Shown: positions 47,767 through 59,003, numbered from the stretch's first letter. The stretch: DNA of 64,000 bases from Corythucha ciliata (GCA_038030265.1 CM075937.1:24284198-24348197); one strand, 5' to 3'. Notes: a model not told the origin generated them from the sequence alone. A program made the numbers and translations.

Positions 47767-47903
47767 TGTTACCCTATTGCCCAGACCTTCCCCTTCTTCG
47801 ACACTCCCCAATCCCCAATTAATTATCTTAATGATATGTCATATGGAAAAAAATACAAGTTTTGTTGTTGTTGTTCTGAATCGTGATTTGTGATCTCATT
47901 ACA
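47767..47903 (+). repeat. 3' LTR of the Gypsy element
   Basis: 137 bp, same ends as the 5' LTR, followed directly by the GGCGT duplication and the resumed degenerate array. Confidence 0.9.
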
Positions 47904-48469
47904 GGCGTGAAATCGTCTGTTTTGGTGAAATATCGTCTTATATGGGAACAAATCGTCAGTATTGTGTTTAAACCATCAGAATTTTCAGGACAGAGCCACC
48001 AGTTTTGGAGTAAAATGTCCAGTTTTAGGCGTGAGTTTTGGGGATCAAATCGCCAGTTCTGTTGTGAAAACTTCAGTTGTGGAGTAACACTTCGGTTTTT
48101 GAGTGAAATTGTCTGTTTCAGAATAAAATATTCAGTTTCACAGAAAAATCTACGGTTTTGGGTTTAAAAATGTCAGTTTTTAACGTCTCTCAGGTAAGAA
48201 GTTGAAAATTCGGACACCCTGTATTGGAGGGCTAAGCCTTTTCCTACAAGTTTCAATATTTTGGGTGAAAACTCGGGTGAAAATCGGAAATGATTGTTTT
48301 TGACGGATTTTGGCCCTTTTTGTGAAAATTCAACTTCTGGGGAACAATTTAACGATTTAAAGCGCCTACCTTGGTAGACGAACCACCAGTTCTCTTGCTG
48401 GGGGTCTCTGGTGCATCTGACATATTATGCCCCCCCCCCCAGACCAAGGGCTGGCCACGCTTGCGCCTC

Positions 48470-49540
48470 CTTAGGGGCTATACTTGACCTTGACTGACAG
48501 CAGTTTCCAATTCAGCATGGTCGGCGAGATTCAAAACCAGAAAACGGCTGAAATCAAAGCATTTTGAAGAATGGCCAAAAACGCACATTTTTAGCCACTT
48601 TGAGGAGGGGTGACGCACCCTTAAGGACGTCCTCGCCGAAACCGCAGGCATTTTATCACTTCAGCGTTGCCTTAGGGATCATGAATAGCGTTCGGCGCAG
48701 ATCGGAACACTTTTGAGAAAATTGGCAAAAACTCTCGCCAATTTCGGGGGTTTCTTGAGACTGGGAACAGGAAAATGGAAACAGATGGCCTAATTCTTCG
48801 CTCATCCAACAAGTCATGTCAGTGCACTACATTTTCAAACTTACTCCAAGGGCCTTTTTCTGCAGAATGAAAGCTGGCCGAAATCGTAGAACCCGAAATG
48901 AATACAGTGCAAAACACAGATAGCTTTCAGCCAGAGGCGTAACACAGGATTTCACGAAGGCCAGAATTCTGCCCCCCCCCCCCCGTCAACGAGCCAAGTT
49001 CGAGGTTCTCGGATGAGCGTAAGGAAAATTGCTTGCTTCAGCGACACGATGTGCTAGATCCAAGTCACCGATTCAATAGGCGGATTAATTTGTTACTAAT
49101 CAAGAACTACAGCCCCCTCTTCACGAATCATTATTTTTCATCCTTAAACGCTGAAAACCATCTTGCATTTTGATTCGGCAACGGTTAATATGTTTAGTTA
49201 TAGAAACTTATCTTTCCATAACAAGCTGACCAAGTAGTGTTCCAAGTTTAAAAGTTGCCTAAAGCAAACGACGATTTCTGTTAAATTTTTTGCATTCCAG
49301 ACCTATAGCAAATAAATTTGGCTGTGGTGCAAGCAAAAGCGCGTTGATTTTTGCGATGCCATTTTCCAACATAGCCCGGGGTTTGGCGGCTGAGTTTTCG
49401 ATGAACCCACCCACCCCACCCTCCAACTCTAAATGGCTAGCTCACTCAGCGTTTGACCATGAGAGAAGAGGTGCCATTCACCACTGGTCCCCAACGCAGC
49501 TTCTTCAGGAAACTCAAGATAATAACGCTTAAATAAAATC
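48470..49540. other. No gene recognised; repeat fragments
   Basis: AAAAACGCACATTTTTAGCC followed by ACTTTGAGG (48572-48602) is an inverted relative of CTCAAAGTGGCCAAAAATGA near 39653. CAGAGGCGTAACACAGGATT near 48932, with a C-run at 48973-48985, resembles an end of the GCGTAGCCAG family. Nothing coding up to the RpL3 3' end. Confidence 0.5.
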
Positions 49541-49545
49541 CGAAG

Positions 49546-49551
49546 TTTATT
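49546..49551 (-). terminator. RpL3 polyadenylation signal
   Basis: AATAAA on the minus strand, about 21 bases past the RpL3 stop codon; a short 3' UTR is usual for ribosomal-protein genes. Confidence 0.7.
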
Positions 49552-49571
49552 CAACAAAAGTCTCAAACACG

Positions 49572-52500
49572 TTACGAAGCAGGAGCCTCCTCCTTGATAC
49601 GGTCTTTCTTGAGAGTACCCATGAAGGCAGTCTTGTCGGCTGGGGTCTGGAAGCGACCGTGACCAAACTTGGACGAAGTGTCGATAAACTTCAGATTGAT
49701 CTTCTCCAACGCGATACGCTTCGTGTGGACCAACAAAGACTGTTGACAAAATCAGAAAATAAATCAATAACGATTACTTTAAAATTGTCTATCTCGCAGA
49801 GATTGAACTCGTCAGTCCTATCATTTGTAATATCACGCAACTTGCTGTCAAATTAATTTATGTAATTGGCTCTAAATTGAATCATCACAAACAACCAAGT
49901 AGAAGACAAATCAATAATAACAAGTTTACCTTTCTCAAAGTGATGACTCGTTTCTTAGGGCCCATGCAACAGCCTTTCAACATGAGGTAGTCGTTGTTAA
50001 CTTCCCCATAGTGCGGAAAACCTCCCATAGGAGTGATCGATTTGTCCGACAGATCATAGTCAGTTGACGCGTTATTCTTGACTACTTTGCCATCCTTGGT
50101 GTGAATGCCCTGACCGATTCGGTAGATTTTCTTGTTGATTTCCGTCCTGTGATGGTAGCCTTTCTGTCCAGCACGGGCCACGGTGAACTGGACTCGAGAT
50201 GGATGCCAAGCTCCAATACAAGCGACTTTACGGAGACCTTTGTGCGTTTTGCGAGGAAGTTTCTTTGTGTGCCAACGAGACGTTACCCCTGTAAAAAACG
50301 GGTAAGTGAAGGATATTAGGTAACTCAAGATTTACCTATAGAATTATTACACCAGGCTACTAATTAATTAAATCAGAAGGAAGGCAGCAGATTCCGCACA
50401 TTGATTAGGAGAAAAGCTGTGTTTTTCATCACTCAGATCACTTAGTTTGTTTTATTCCTGTAACCTTTCTCAAAGGTCAAAGCTCTAGAGCTACCAGTGA
50501 GTCTTAAGGCTTAAAACAGGGGTTTATTGTTCCGAAAACAAAATGGTTATCCCATAATTTCACGCAATAAACGACTGCACTCCAACTCTCTTCTTCCGAC
50601 TCACCCACGGGTCACAGTGGGTCTCGTTACCAACCTTATCAGCACCCAGCAGACACCTGAGGAAAAGTGAAATCTCGCGATTTATCACAATTCGGGGCGC
50701 TTTCCCAAAAAGAGCCGTCTTGCGACGTACCACTCTTCGAAGCGATTCGGTCAGGAGGCTAGGCGAGACCAGGAAGGGGATTAAACGCCGGTCGCCAGGA
50801 GTTCTTCTAGGCCTAAGAAGATCCACCTGCTAACCCTTGCAGGAACCAACCGGCATTAGGTTCCAAAAACAAAACTCCGACTAAACCCGAGAAGTGGTCC
50901 CGGAGGACAAGAAGGTACACTGCGGCCAGTCCTACACGAACTTCCGTTCGTCAGCGCCCTATCCTAGTAGAAAGAAGCGATAGGAATGCAGCGTTCTTTC
51001 ACGCGAAGAGACAACCGGTTAACGCTACTATATCAATAGCGTTTAATGAGTTCGGGTAAATTTCATGCTAACATTTTACGTTTCACTGAACAATTAAGTT
51101 TTACCTTTGAATCCTTTTCCTTTCGTCACTCCTATGCAGTCAATCATCTCGTCTTGAGCGAAAACATTGTTGACAGGCACAGGTTTTTCAAGGTGCTCCT
51201 TAACCCAGGCGACTTTGTCAGCAACAGAGCCACCATTTACTTGGATTTCCATTATGTGCGCTTTTTTCTGCCTCTGCTTCAGCAACTTCATCTAAATAAT
51301 AATAATAATAATAATTAAACGCAACTGTTAGGACAAAGATATAGAAAGAAGCAAATGTCAACTGTTCACTGCATGGTCGGTCTGAATGGTCAAAGCCCGA
51401 CGGACTCCAAACAGGCGATGGAATATGCAGGGGGGCGTGCCAAAAAATGCTTTCGCTATTCTATGACAACAGTATGATTTGCGACGCCATGGCCACAATA
51501 ACGCATCGAAGAACGTATTGCATAACCATCGCTGACAACGGCTAAGCACAAGGTACTAGTGTTGTCAGCAAGCATCGCTATCAAAAATTCAGCGAAAAAT
51601 GAAACAAATAAACAAGTCACCAACCTGAGTATGCGCGATCACTCGGATGACCTTGCAGTACTTGATCATTTTGCTGAAGTCTTTCTCGATCTGTTTCTTG
51701 CCGAGAGGGTCAGACCATTTTTTTGACGCCTTGGTAAATGCCTTCTTCTTCGATTTGTACCTTTTGTCATGACAAAAACAAAACTTGACAAGACGGAAAC
51801 CCTCATCAAATTATTGAGAGGAGGGGCAATCCGCATGGCACAAGTCTGCACAAACCCGACGTCCGAGTTGCAAGACTGAACCAGAAAAACTCTCGTAATT
51901 TTATTGGAGAGCTGATATTTTTCATTAGAAAAACAAGACAAGTAAATAAAAATGTCTGCATCAGACCGCCCTAGTTTTGTCAACATTATTTGTTTCAGAT
52001 CCAAAACGATGACTTTAAAACTAGTTTTGTATCATCACTTACAGACATGAATGACCATAACAAAAGAAAAACTCACCAATTTTTGTAGAATCGCCTCTTG
52101 CACTCTTCGGCGATGTGCTCTGCCCAAACAGTAACAAGAGCACGAAGACCCTGTGGTGTCTCGATGTAACCGACAGCCCCAACAACCACCATAGGCGGTG
52201 TTTCCAAGATAGTTACACCTTCGACTATCTCCTTCTTGTTGATCTCTGATAAATGGGTAAAAACAAAATTACTAAAAAGTTCGTATCGCAAAAAGAGTGA
52301 AACTTACTTGAGCCAGGACGATCTGCTTCACGAACCACATGAGTCATACCAGCTTTGTACGCGATGAAAGCGGTCAAATGCACAGGCTTTGAAGGGTCAT
52401 CTTTGGGAAAAGCCTTTACCTTACCCCTGTGACGGGGAGATCTTTTTTTGGGACAAAACCCAAGGGATCCGTGCCGGGGGGCACTGAATTTACGGTGAGA

Positions 52501-55500
52501 CTGAAAAGAACGGGGGAAAAGAATGATTAGAGTTGTCGAAGAACACTAGGGAAAACAAGTTGTGAATTTTACGAGTGATTGTACCAGGAAAACCTATCTG
52601 AAAGGGTATTACGCAATTTGCGGAGACCCTGACAGAAATTTGAGTTTCACCTGGAATTAATGTTCCCTCCTCTCAATAATGGAGTCCACTACTAATTCAA
52701 GTGAATCCAAACCAAGTTTTCGGATCACCGCCGTCCGAAGCCAACACTCATTTACGTCCGCTCAGTGTCTGATGTTAAATGCAAGAAGATCAACCCAGCA
52801 TCGCCAACCAGTAGCGTGCCCTTTAAACTATAGCCACTCTCACACCGCCAACGTGTACCAACCATTGGTACGTTCTCTACAAGGAGAGATGTCCCCAGAC
52901 ATGGGGTTTCAACTGAGAATCGCCGACGTGCGAATTTCTCGACAAAATGCGGTAATTACCGCTGACTTCGACAGTTCCCCACGCACCGACAAACGGGGGG
53001 GTTTCGACCGGATGCTCTCTTGGCATCGACTTAAAAAGAGCCTTCTGGCTACTTTTCCTTTGAATTGGCCTTGACATCTTTTTTACACTGAAAAAAGAGA
53101 CTCGAACTCCTTTCCTCTAGGAGACAATTTGAACTTCGAAATGACTCGTGGCGGCTTTACAGAGACAGTGGCGTATTGAAGAATCTTCTACACTTCGCGA
53201 TTTCAACAAAGAGTACACAGAAGGATCTCACATGCGGCTGGTGGCTCGAGAAGCGACCCCCGTACTCATGCGAGTCCTTCCTGAGCTGCCCACGAGATAA
53301 ATGAGTGTTGACTACGGACGACGGGTCCCCTAATGGCTCGGCTTAAGAAACAGAGAGGAGGGGTAAAACTGTACTTGCGCGACCAATATAAAATTTATTA
53401 CTATGCACTAAAACTGAACAAGTAACAGCGTTTTCCATTCATCAACATAACCATATGTTTAGATTCAGAGAGGACGGGTAGAAAACCTTACACCCCCATG
53501 GGTGTATTGCATTAAATGGAAAACGCTATGAAAATCTTTATTGATTTCCCGTAAAAATAATAAATAGTGAAAATTATGACTAACTGAGCTTAAGTAGTTT
53601 ATATAATTGCATATCAAGAAAAATGCTAGAAGAAAACAAATAATTACTTTGAATTTTAAACTCTAGTCTAGTCTACATAAACAGGTTCCCCCTTTTTCAG
53701 ACATAAGATCGGTTCTCGGGTTCAAGAAAAACTATGAAGGAATCTGGCAAATTTTTGCGCTCAAGTTTAAAAAAAAATGATTATTTTTCTGTACACAATC
53801 GCTAGTTTTAGACCAGCCAAGTTTTAACGTGCCTTGTGATTTTTCCAATGGAATTTTAGTGTTACTATTTGGTCCTTAAACGTCGTTCCTCTTACCTTCC
53901 TCAATCTCAAGCCTCCCTCATAAACAGGAAAGAATATAAAATAACACACGATTCGTTCGACAACACACGTAAGCTAAGACATTCTTCGAACTTTCAACGT
54001 CAACCTCCCACCACTACCTGTAGAACCATGAGTTATTTTATAATTGTTCCAGTTTGTGGGGGGGGGGGGTAAAAGAACGAGGAACGTCCTGAGAGGGAGG
54101 TTGGGATACGGGGTGAAAAGACAATTGACTCAATCTGTCACAATAACTGTTTTCACGTGAACAAGGGACCCATTTCTATATAATTCGAGTAGTGTTTCAA
54201 GGATTATCTTCTTTACCAGTCTGCAGCAAATTAAATATCGTGATGGGGGAGGACGGGTGAAAAAAACAGGGGGGCCAAGGATCAAAAGATAAACTAAGCG
54301 GAGTTGAATACAGTACATATCGGCGAAAAAAAGGGCTTGTTCACTGCATGGTCGGTCTGAGTGGTCAAGACCCGACGGGCTCCACGTCAGCCTATGGAAT
54401 ATGCAGGTACTAAGCGAGCCGCCAGTGGAGAAACAAGGTCTCACCATAGGACTCGAAAAACTTACTATACGATACCATGGATACAAGGCGCAATGGAAAC
54501 GCCATTGTTTAACCATAACAGACAGCGAACAAACACAAGGCAGGGCTGAATGCAAGTATCGGTGGGTAAGAATTGATGAACGCTCGCACGCCCGTTTTAG
54601 ACGAGAAGGCTTTAAAGCCCATGAATATGTATGTTCAATCGAAACGCTAACGGACAAGTTTAAACTAGGGCCCGCTTATAATATTCCTCAAATGACCGCT
54701 TCGATAAGTTTAAAAAAAAAAAAGCGTAAAACGGGTCATGCGCTTCGATAGCTCGAAACGCTACATTTAGAACTAAATGCATACATTGATTTACATTTAA
54801 CATGTCTCATTGCAACGCCAACTACCCTGCCGCGCCCCGCCCTTCCACGACTAACATTCAAATTCAACCTTGTATGAGCTGTTGCTACCCGAATATCTTA
54901 TTTTTTCGCAGCAATTTTTTCGACATCAACCCGACACAGCACACCCTACGTTTTCATGTCGTATTCCATTATTAGCCGCAACAATCATGTGGATTAAAAA
55001 ACTGAACATACCGAAAAGAGATCGCAGTAGTCGTGCAGCGAAAACGCGAGAAATCAATTACTAAATTACAAAGGATGAGCAAGCAAGCGACCAAAAAGGC
55101 AACTAACGGGATTAAGAATTATTCAACGATCGAAGAGAGCCAAGTTCGCATGACGTCAGCGAGATCAAGGATGTTTCAATATTCAACAACTCGCATTTAA
55201 TAAAACTAAAAATTGGCAAATCAGAGTATAACGAGTTATGTACCATGATGGAATTTCACCCTGAGTAGGTACTGTAAATAGGGGGTCCACTGGTGAATAT
55301 GCGAATTCTCATGAAGCATGGCAAGTGAGGGTTAGGTTAGGACCACGCTATGTTCTTTTTTTTCCACATTTTAATCCAACAGTAGAATAGGCATATTGTC
55401 CGAGTTGAAATGAGTTAAAATATTAAACTAAAACAGTAGTGGCATTTAATTAAAGACCCCCAAGCCATTTTCAGGAAGTTTACTGCCCGTCGCGAAAATG

Positions 55501-55647
55501 CGGGAAACTGGGCCAAATGAAGTGGAAACCTTTTTACACTATGTCAAATCACTGAGTTTGGAATAATTCGAAAGTTTCAACATAAATTAACAACTACAGA
55601 GAGAGATGAAAGAGGATAATAGCTATAATAAAAAATTCACTCACCAT
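49572..55647 (-). CDS. RpL3: Ribosomal protein L3 (uL3), seven coding exons
   Basis: Core 60S protein whose central extension reaches the peptidyl-transferase centre. Exons (minus): 55647-55645 (ATG only, then GTGAGT), 52500-52308, 52245-52077, 51760-51625, 51291-51105, 50288-49930, 49739-49572. All phases match, giving 404 aa (about 403 in mammals). Landmarks: [156 protein letters not shown]. The 3.1-kb first intron after a bare ATG mirrors animal RPL3 genes. Introns 3-6 and 1 contain small-RNA candidates listed separately. A CTTCTTTG pyrimidine block near 55690 may be the TOP-type start. Confidence 0.97.
49808..49892 (-). ncRNA. Box C/D snoRNA candidate, RpL3 intron 6
   Basis: C box GTGATGA (49888-49882) and D box CTGA (49815-49812), 77 nt across. 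The guide directly before D, ATGATAGGA extended by one base, is complementary to 10 nt, UCCUAUCAUU, which I recall from the 3' domain of eukaryotic 28S rRNA. The fifth base from D would target the A in UCCUA. No convincing terminal stem, so confidence is moderate. Confidence 0.4.
50369..50436 (-). ncRNA. Box C/D snoRNA, U83-like, RpL3 intron 5
   Basis: C box GTGATGA (50432-50426) and D box CTGA (50376-50373). The 14 nt abutting D, CTGCTGCCTTCCTT, are perfectly complementary to 18S rRNA AAGGAAGGCAGCAG, one of the most conserved 18S stretches. Counting five bases from D selects the A in AAGGA for 2'-O-methylation, corresponding, as I recall, to human A468 and yeast A420. In mammals that site is assigned to SNORD83, which also lives in RPL3 introns. 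Terminal stem is weak. Confidence 0.75.
51360..51431 (-). ncRNA. ACA-ended structured RNA, copy A (RpL3 intron 4)
   Basis: On the host strand: CTGCAT...ATGCAG stem, inner stem TTTGA-CCAT-TCAGA, then TGAACA with three bases following, as in the 3' half of an H/ACA snoRNA. The upper stem ends 14 nt before ACA, the expected spacing. The 5' side is longer than usual and may hold a TCCA/TGGA side stem. An upstream GGCGT/ACGCC hairpin (to about 51510) could be the 5' half. Copy B is at 54335-54407. Confidence 0.45.
51954..52046 (-). ncRNA. Box C/D snoRNA, RpL3 intron 3
   Basis: 93 nt on the host strand. 7-bp closing stem GTCTGTA/TGCAGAC (one G-U), C box GTGATGA, D' box CTGA (in GGATCTGAAAC), a C'-like ATGTTGA and D box CTGA before the closing stem. 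Guides: before D, CAAAACTAGGGCGGT; before D', GTCATCGTTTTGGAT. The D guide matches only 7 nt of the 18S ACCGCCC element (the U43 site region), too short to assign. The architecture is complete, so the RNA call is strong though the target is unknown. Confidence 0.8.
53427..53526. mobile_element. TAGCG-family MITE in RpL3 intron 1
   Basis: AGCGTTTTCCATTCAT at the left, TAAATGGAAAACGCT at the right, with the family core GAGAGGACGGGTAGAAAA. It lies within the first intron and does not touch splice sites. Confidence 0.75.
54335..54407 (-). ncRNA. ACA-ended structured RNA, copy B (RpL3 intron 1)
   Basis: Homologous to copy A at 51360-51431. The CTGCATATTCCAT start, GGTC.TTGACCA core and TCAGACCGACCATGCAGTGA end are conserved, while loop and side-stem bases vary. 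The stems survive despite substitutions. Sharing between two introns of one ribosomal-protein gene, both on the host strand, argues for a duplicated snoRNA-like gene rather than chance. Confidence 0.45.
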
Positions 55648-55699
55648 TCTAAGATGCCAGAGGTCCCGAGGACAAACAACCAAACGCAAAGAAGTTGAC

Positions 55700-56245
55700 C
55701 CAGGGAATGGACGAGGAGAACGAGAAAGGAGAAACGGGTGTTCGACGGGAGAGAAGAGATGGCAACGCCGACGGAAACATTGGAGGGGGTAATGGGGCAG
55801 TGAAGAGCCAATCAGAAGCTCGAGTTAAATGCTGGTGGCGCTCTTCGTGGTGGAGAGTATAACGAACCGTGTCGCCTTCGTTTGAAACCGCTTACGTATG
55901 TAGTGGAAAATTTTGAACTACCGGTGGGTGGGAATTCCGAGAAGAGGAACAAAGCTTTATAGTGCATTTCATTTTTTTAAAAAATGCGTGATTTTTTATT
56001 GAGAGAACCAAAAAGTAGTCTTTGCTCATTAGTGAAGTCAAAATTGGATTTTTCCTTTATGTGGAAGCTAAGGAAATGTCAATGTTTAGCCAACTTATAT
56101 TATTCATTATGACCATTACTTTTGGCGTCAATGACATCCTGATGATATGCTCTGTGCATACTACTTATTTAAGGGTGCCCGAGGGGGAGGGGGGAATGAA
56201 GTTAAAAATCTAGCAAATCATTGATATTCCAGCAGCCAAGTATAC
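55700..56245. other. Upstream region of RpL3, no gene recognised
   Basis: Contains the RpL3 promoter (minus strand) but no TATA box that I can place. ATAGTGCATTTCATTTTTT near 55958, followed by AAAAAATGCGTG, is a small palindrome whose tip also occurs near 11731 and 12455. Confidence 0.4.
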
Positions 56246-56247
56246 AT

Positions 56248-58117
56248 TTTTGGGGGTATCTGAACACAATTCCGAAGAAACAATGAAATTTTCGGGTTTC
56301 ATCCGGGGATGTATAAGGATGTATCATACGATTTTTCAACCACAAATTTCCTTGTGGAAACTTCGAGAGGGGCAAAAAACAAAGATTTTTTCCATATCCC
56401 CCCAGTTTCATGCATGAAACTCGCAAATTACGCGTACCCACTATGGAAAAATGTTTCCAGTAAATGATAAAGAGCATACCATTAGGGGAAAATTTTTTAG
56501 CCCGTCAAAAAAGTTCGTATGAACGGCAAATTTCGCACGAAAAAAAAGGGTAATCCCACGGCAAAAAAGATTGTTCGCACGTCTAATAGTGCAACGGCTA
56601 AAATGGAAAATCCAACGTCAAAAAAACAAACCCACACGACAAAAAAGTCATTCGCACGGCAGATAAAGGTATTTGCACGTCTAATTATCACGGGTCAGAA
56701 AAGGGTAGGTAAATTAATGACAAATAAAAAGAAGTGAACTTTCAAAGTGAAAGTTCAAAGTACGAGGTCGCCCCGCGAAAGCAGCCAAATTTTTATACAA
56801 TAAATTTTCGTTAAACACTTTAGCACACGTAGGTACATTGTACATAGTTTTTATTACAACCCCTCTTCTTGGAATTATTTTTCAGAATTTCTTTTTCGAC
56901 TTTTAACATGAGATAACGGAGTTTAACTACAACAGGACAGGGGTTTAGATACAACATGTTGCCGCCCTTCGGGGTTTTATTCTAAAAGTGGAGAAATGCT
57001 TTCGTCAAATTAAATTTCATTCGATTCAGAATTTACCTGTTAAAAAAAATCAGAGACAATATCTAGCAATTCTTTGGGGGGGGGGGGCTCAATTGACGTG
57101 GAATCATCATAAATTGTCGGGCGAAACAATAATATCAGGCGTTCAGGCAAATAATGTTCTGCCGTCCTTTTATTTTTCTGACTTGCAAAGAATTAAAAGA
57201 AGGGGAATATGAAGACGTGTTTGTGATGTCTCTTAAGTCTGAAGACGAATCCGTTTTGGATAAAGGATGTTTCTGAGAACGTATACTAATTGTGCAGATT
57301 ATGTTAGTTAAGAGAAAAATGCCAGAATTACAGTAGTTGACGATTATTTTATACCACAAATCGGCCTCTATCACATTGAAAATATTTCGTAATTTCTGAA
57401 CCTGTAATAACTTTTTGGATAGGGTGTGGTAAAAGCCAAGAAATCGCTGGTTTTCGAAAGCAGGTACCGGTTATTTTTAAAAATGGGGAAAAAGTCATTA
57501 ATCCTAAGTGGATCCAGACAGAACACTTCCGGAGGAGTCATAGTACTCTACATTAATCATATTTTCACCGAAAATTGTTTTTCATACATACAAGAACCCA
57601 CCCTGAACTATTGAGCCAACGACTTTATGGTACCTATGTAGAAGAGGTATCCTTTTCGTGGATATAATCCTCTGCGCTTCTTTCCGTTGCTTTCTCCAAG
57701 AATGGATGGGGCCTCGAAGCAGGCTGTCGTGTGCTCAACCCACCCTTTTATTCATTAGTTTTTGACCGCTGGGCTCAATTCAGGCCCTCCCAGAATTTAT
57801 ACACAACGATAAATTTAACCTAAATGTAGCTTGCTGTATCTCATACCTATTACGCCAACAAATTATATGTTTGACTAGTGAATTTTGAAGGAAATTTTAT
57901 GCTCTTATCGTATAGTACGCGTAATTTGAGAGTTACCGTCATAAAACTGAGAAAAAATCGACAAAATCTTAGTTTTTTGGTCCTCCTTTGGTTTTTTGGC
58001 TCCTGAAGTTTCCACAAAGAACTTTTGGTAGAATACTCGTATCATACATCCTCATTCGTCCCCAAAGAAACCCCAAAATTTCATCGACTTCGGAATTGTG
58101 TCCACGTAAAAGTAGTC
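56248..58117. mobile_element. Foldback element FB-G
   Basis: Arms of about 220 bp (56248-56470 and 57880-58117) share, in reverse orientation, TACGCGTAATTTG, GAAGTTTCCACAA, ATCATACATCCT and TTCGGAATTGTG. Identity is about 75%, so it is old. The loop (1.4 kb) contains a degenerate array at 56500-56740 and no recognisable protein. Confidence 0.6.
56500..56740. repeat. Degenerate array, about 27-bp units
   Basis: Units built from CACGGCAAAAAAG and TTCGCACGTCTAAT recur about eight times with strong drift. The long open frames over it on both strands are artefacts of the repetition. Confidence 0.5.
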
Positions 58118-58394
58118 TTGACTTGGACTATGAAATGTAGGACCCACAAAAGTCCGTGGAACTTAGTCGAGCGACAAAATTTGTCCTCTCACTAAAGATG
58201 GAGCACATGGGCTTGGTTCAGGCGGGAATGTCCAACTATTTCTTCGCACACTGAACCGTATAAACTTACAAAGCGTTATAAAGGGTATTATTATAAGGAG
58301 GGCTTCATCTTGGATAGCTTACATAGAATTACATAATATAACGAAAATAAAGGACAATGGAAAAGGAACAAAAACTAAAATTAAATGTTAATTG

Positions 58395-58860
58395 TTTACG
58401 GTGTGGATCCGCATAATTGTGACAAAAACGTTTGGGTAAAACCTACTTCAAAAGTGGAGTAAAATGGTACCTTCGAAAGTTTCCTACGTTGATTCGTTCC
58501 GGAGTTATGATTTTTTTTGTATTTATAAAAGTAATCGGCGCTTGCTTCAAACAATCCGCAATATCTTGGCTTATATTGCACCAAATCCAAAATGTGATGC
58601 CATTTTCAGAAACCACGGAACATTTCCATTAGAATGGTGGCCATTTCATTGCTTGAAATAATCGTTAACACCCAGAAATCTGGCATTTTTGCCATACATT
58701 CACGTGGCCTCCATAATTTTTACGTTTTACGAAAAGCTGCTGTACCAAAACGGCTTCCCCTACAGACTTTCGATGTATCACAAGAACTTCTTTGCCTTCT
58801 AAGCCTCCTTTTGGCGTGTTCACATTTCATGTTACCACTATAATGTTTTTGTTTCTCATG
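58395..58860. mobile_element. FB-H-related arm fragment
   Basis: TTTGGGTAAAACCTACTTCA then AAAAGTGGAGTA, and a CCGGAGTTATGATTTTTTT stretch, parallel 7168-7250 of FB-H. No CAGGGTG tip; diverged and truncated. Confidence 0.5.
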
Positions 58861-59003
58861 GAAATGTCACGAGAATGCACGAAAACCGTGTTTTTACGAA
58901 ACATGTACCATCGCCTACAACATTCGTGAACGGTGCAGGGAGATCGGCAGTAGGTGAGAGCAGGATATCTTATTACCATGGAGAAAATATTGTAAGCAAG
59001 CGA

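Larger units (their letters stand above)
43633..47903 (+). mobile_element. Gypsy-type LTR retrotransposon, 4.27 kb
   Basis: Direct LTRs at 43633-43765 and 47767-47903, each starting TGTTACC and ending ATTACA. A perfect 5-bp target duplication GGCGT lies at 43628-43632 and 47904-47908. TGGTGGCAGCG directly after the 5' LTR is the likely primer-binding site. An A-run of about 20 (near 47740-47760) before the 3' LTR is the likely polypurine tract. Order gag-protease-RT-RNase H-integrase is that of Metaviridae. Inactive: a MITE lies in gag and at least two frameshifts are in pol. Confidence 0.93.
41692..48463. mobile_element. Second hAT-like array element, split by a Gypsy element
   Basis: Left end CATGGGCGTAGCCAG (41692), right end CTGGCCACGCTTG (48463). 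Subterminal blocks shared with 33435-35835 include GTTGCCCTCC on the left, and AAAGCGCCTA, GTAGACGAAC, CAGTTCTCTTGC and GTGCATCTGACAT on the right. The interior is the same kind of array (41870-43632 and 47904-48330, unit near GTAAAATCGTCAGTTTTGGG). The LTR element at 43633-47903 sits inside it. Without that insert it would be about 2.5 kb, the size of the first copy. A clear 8-bp duplication was not found, so the ends may have decayed. Confidence 0.7.

Noticed and set aside
51954..52046. Assignment of the intron 3 snoRNA as U43 (18S ACCGCCC site)
   Set aside because: Only 7 nt of complementarity next to the D box; below what is needed to claim the target.
54401..54751. 116-codon frame inside RpL3 intron 1
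   Set aside because: Its beginning overlaps the ACA-ended RNA copy B, it lies opposite the host strand, and no domain is recognised.
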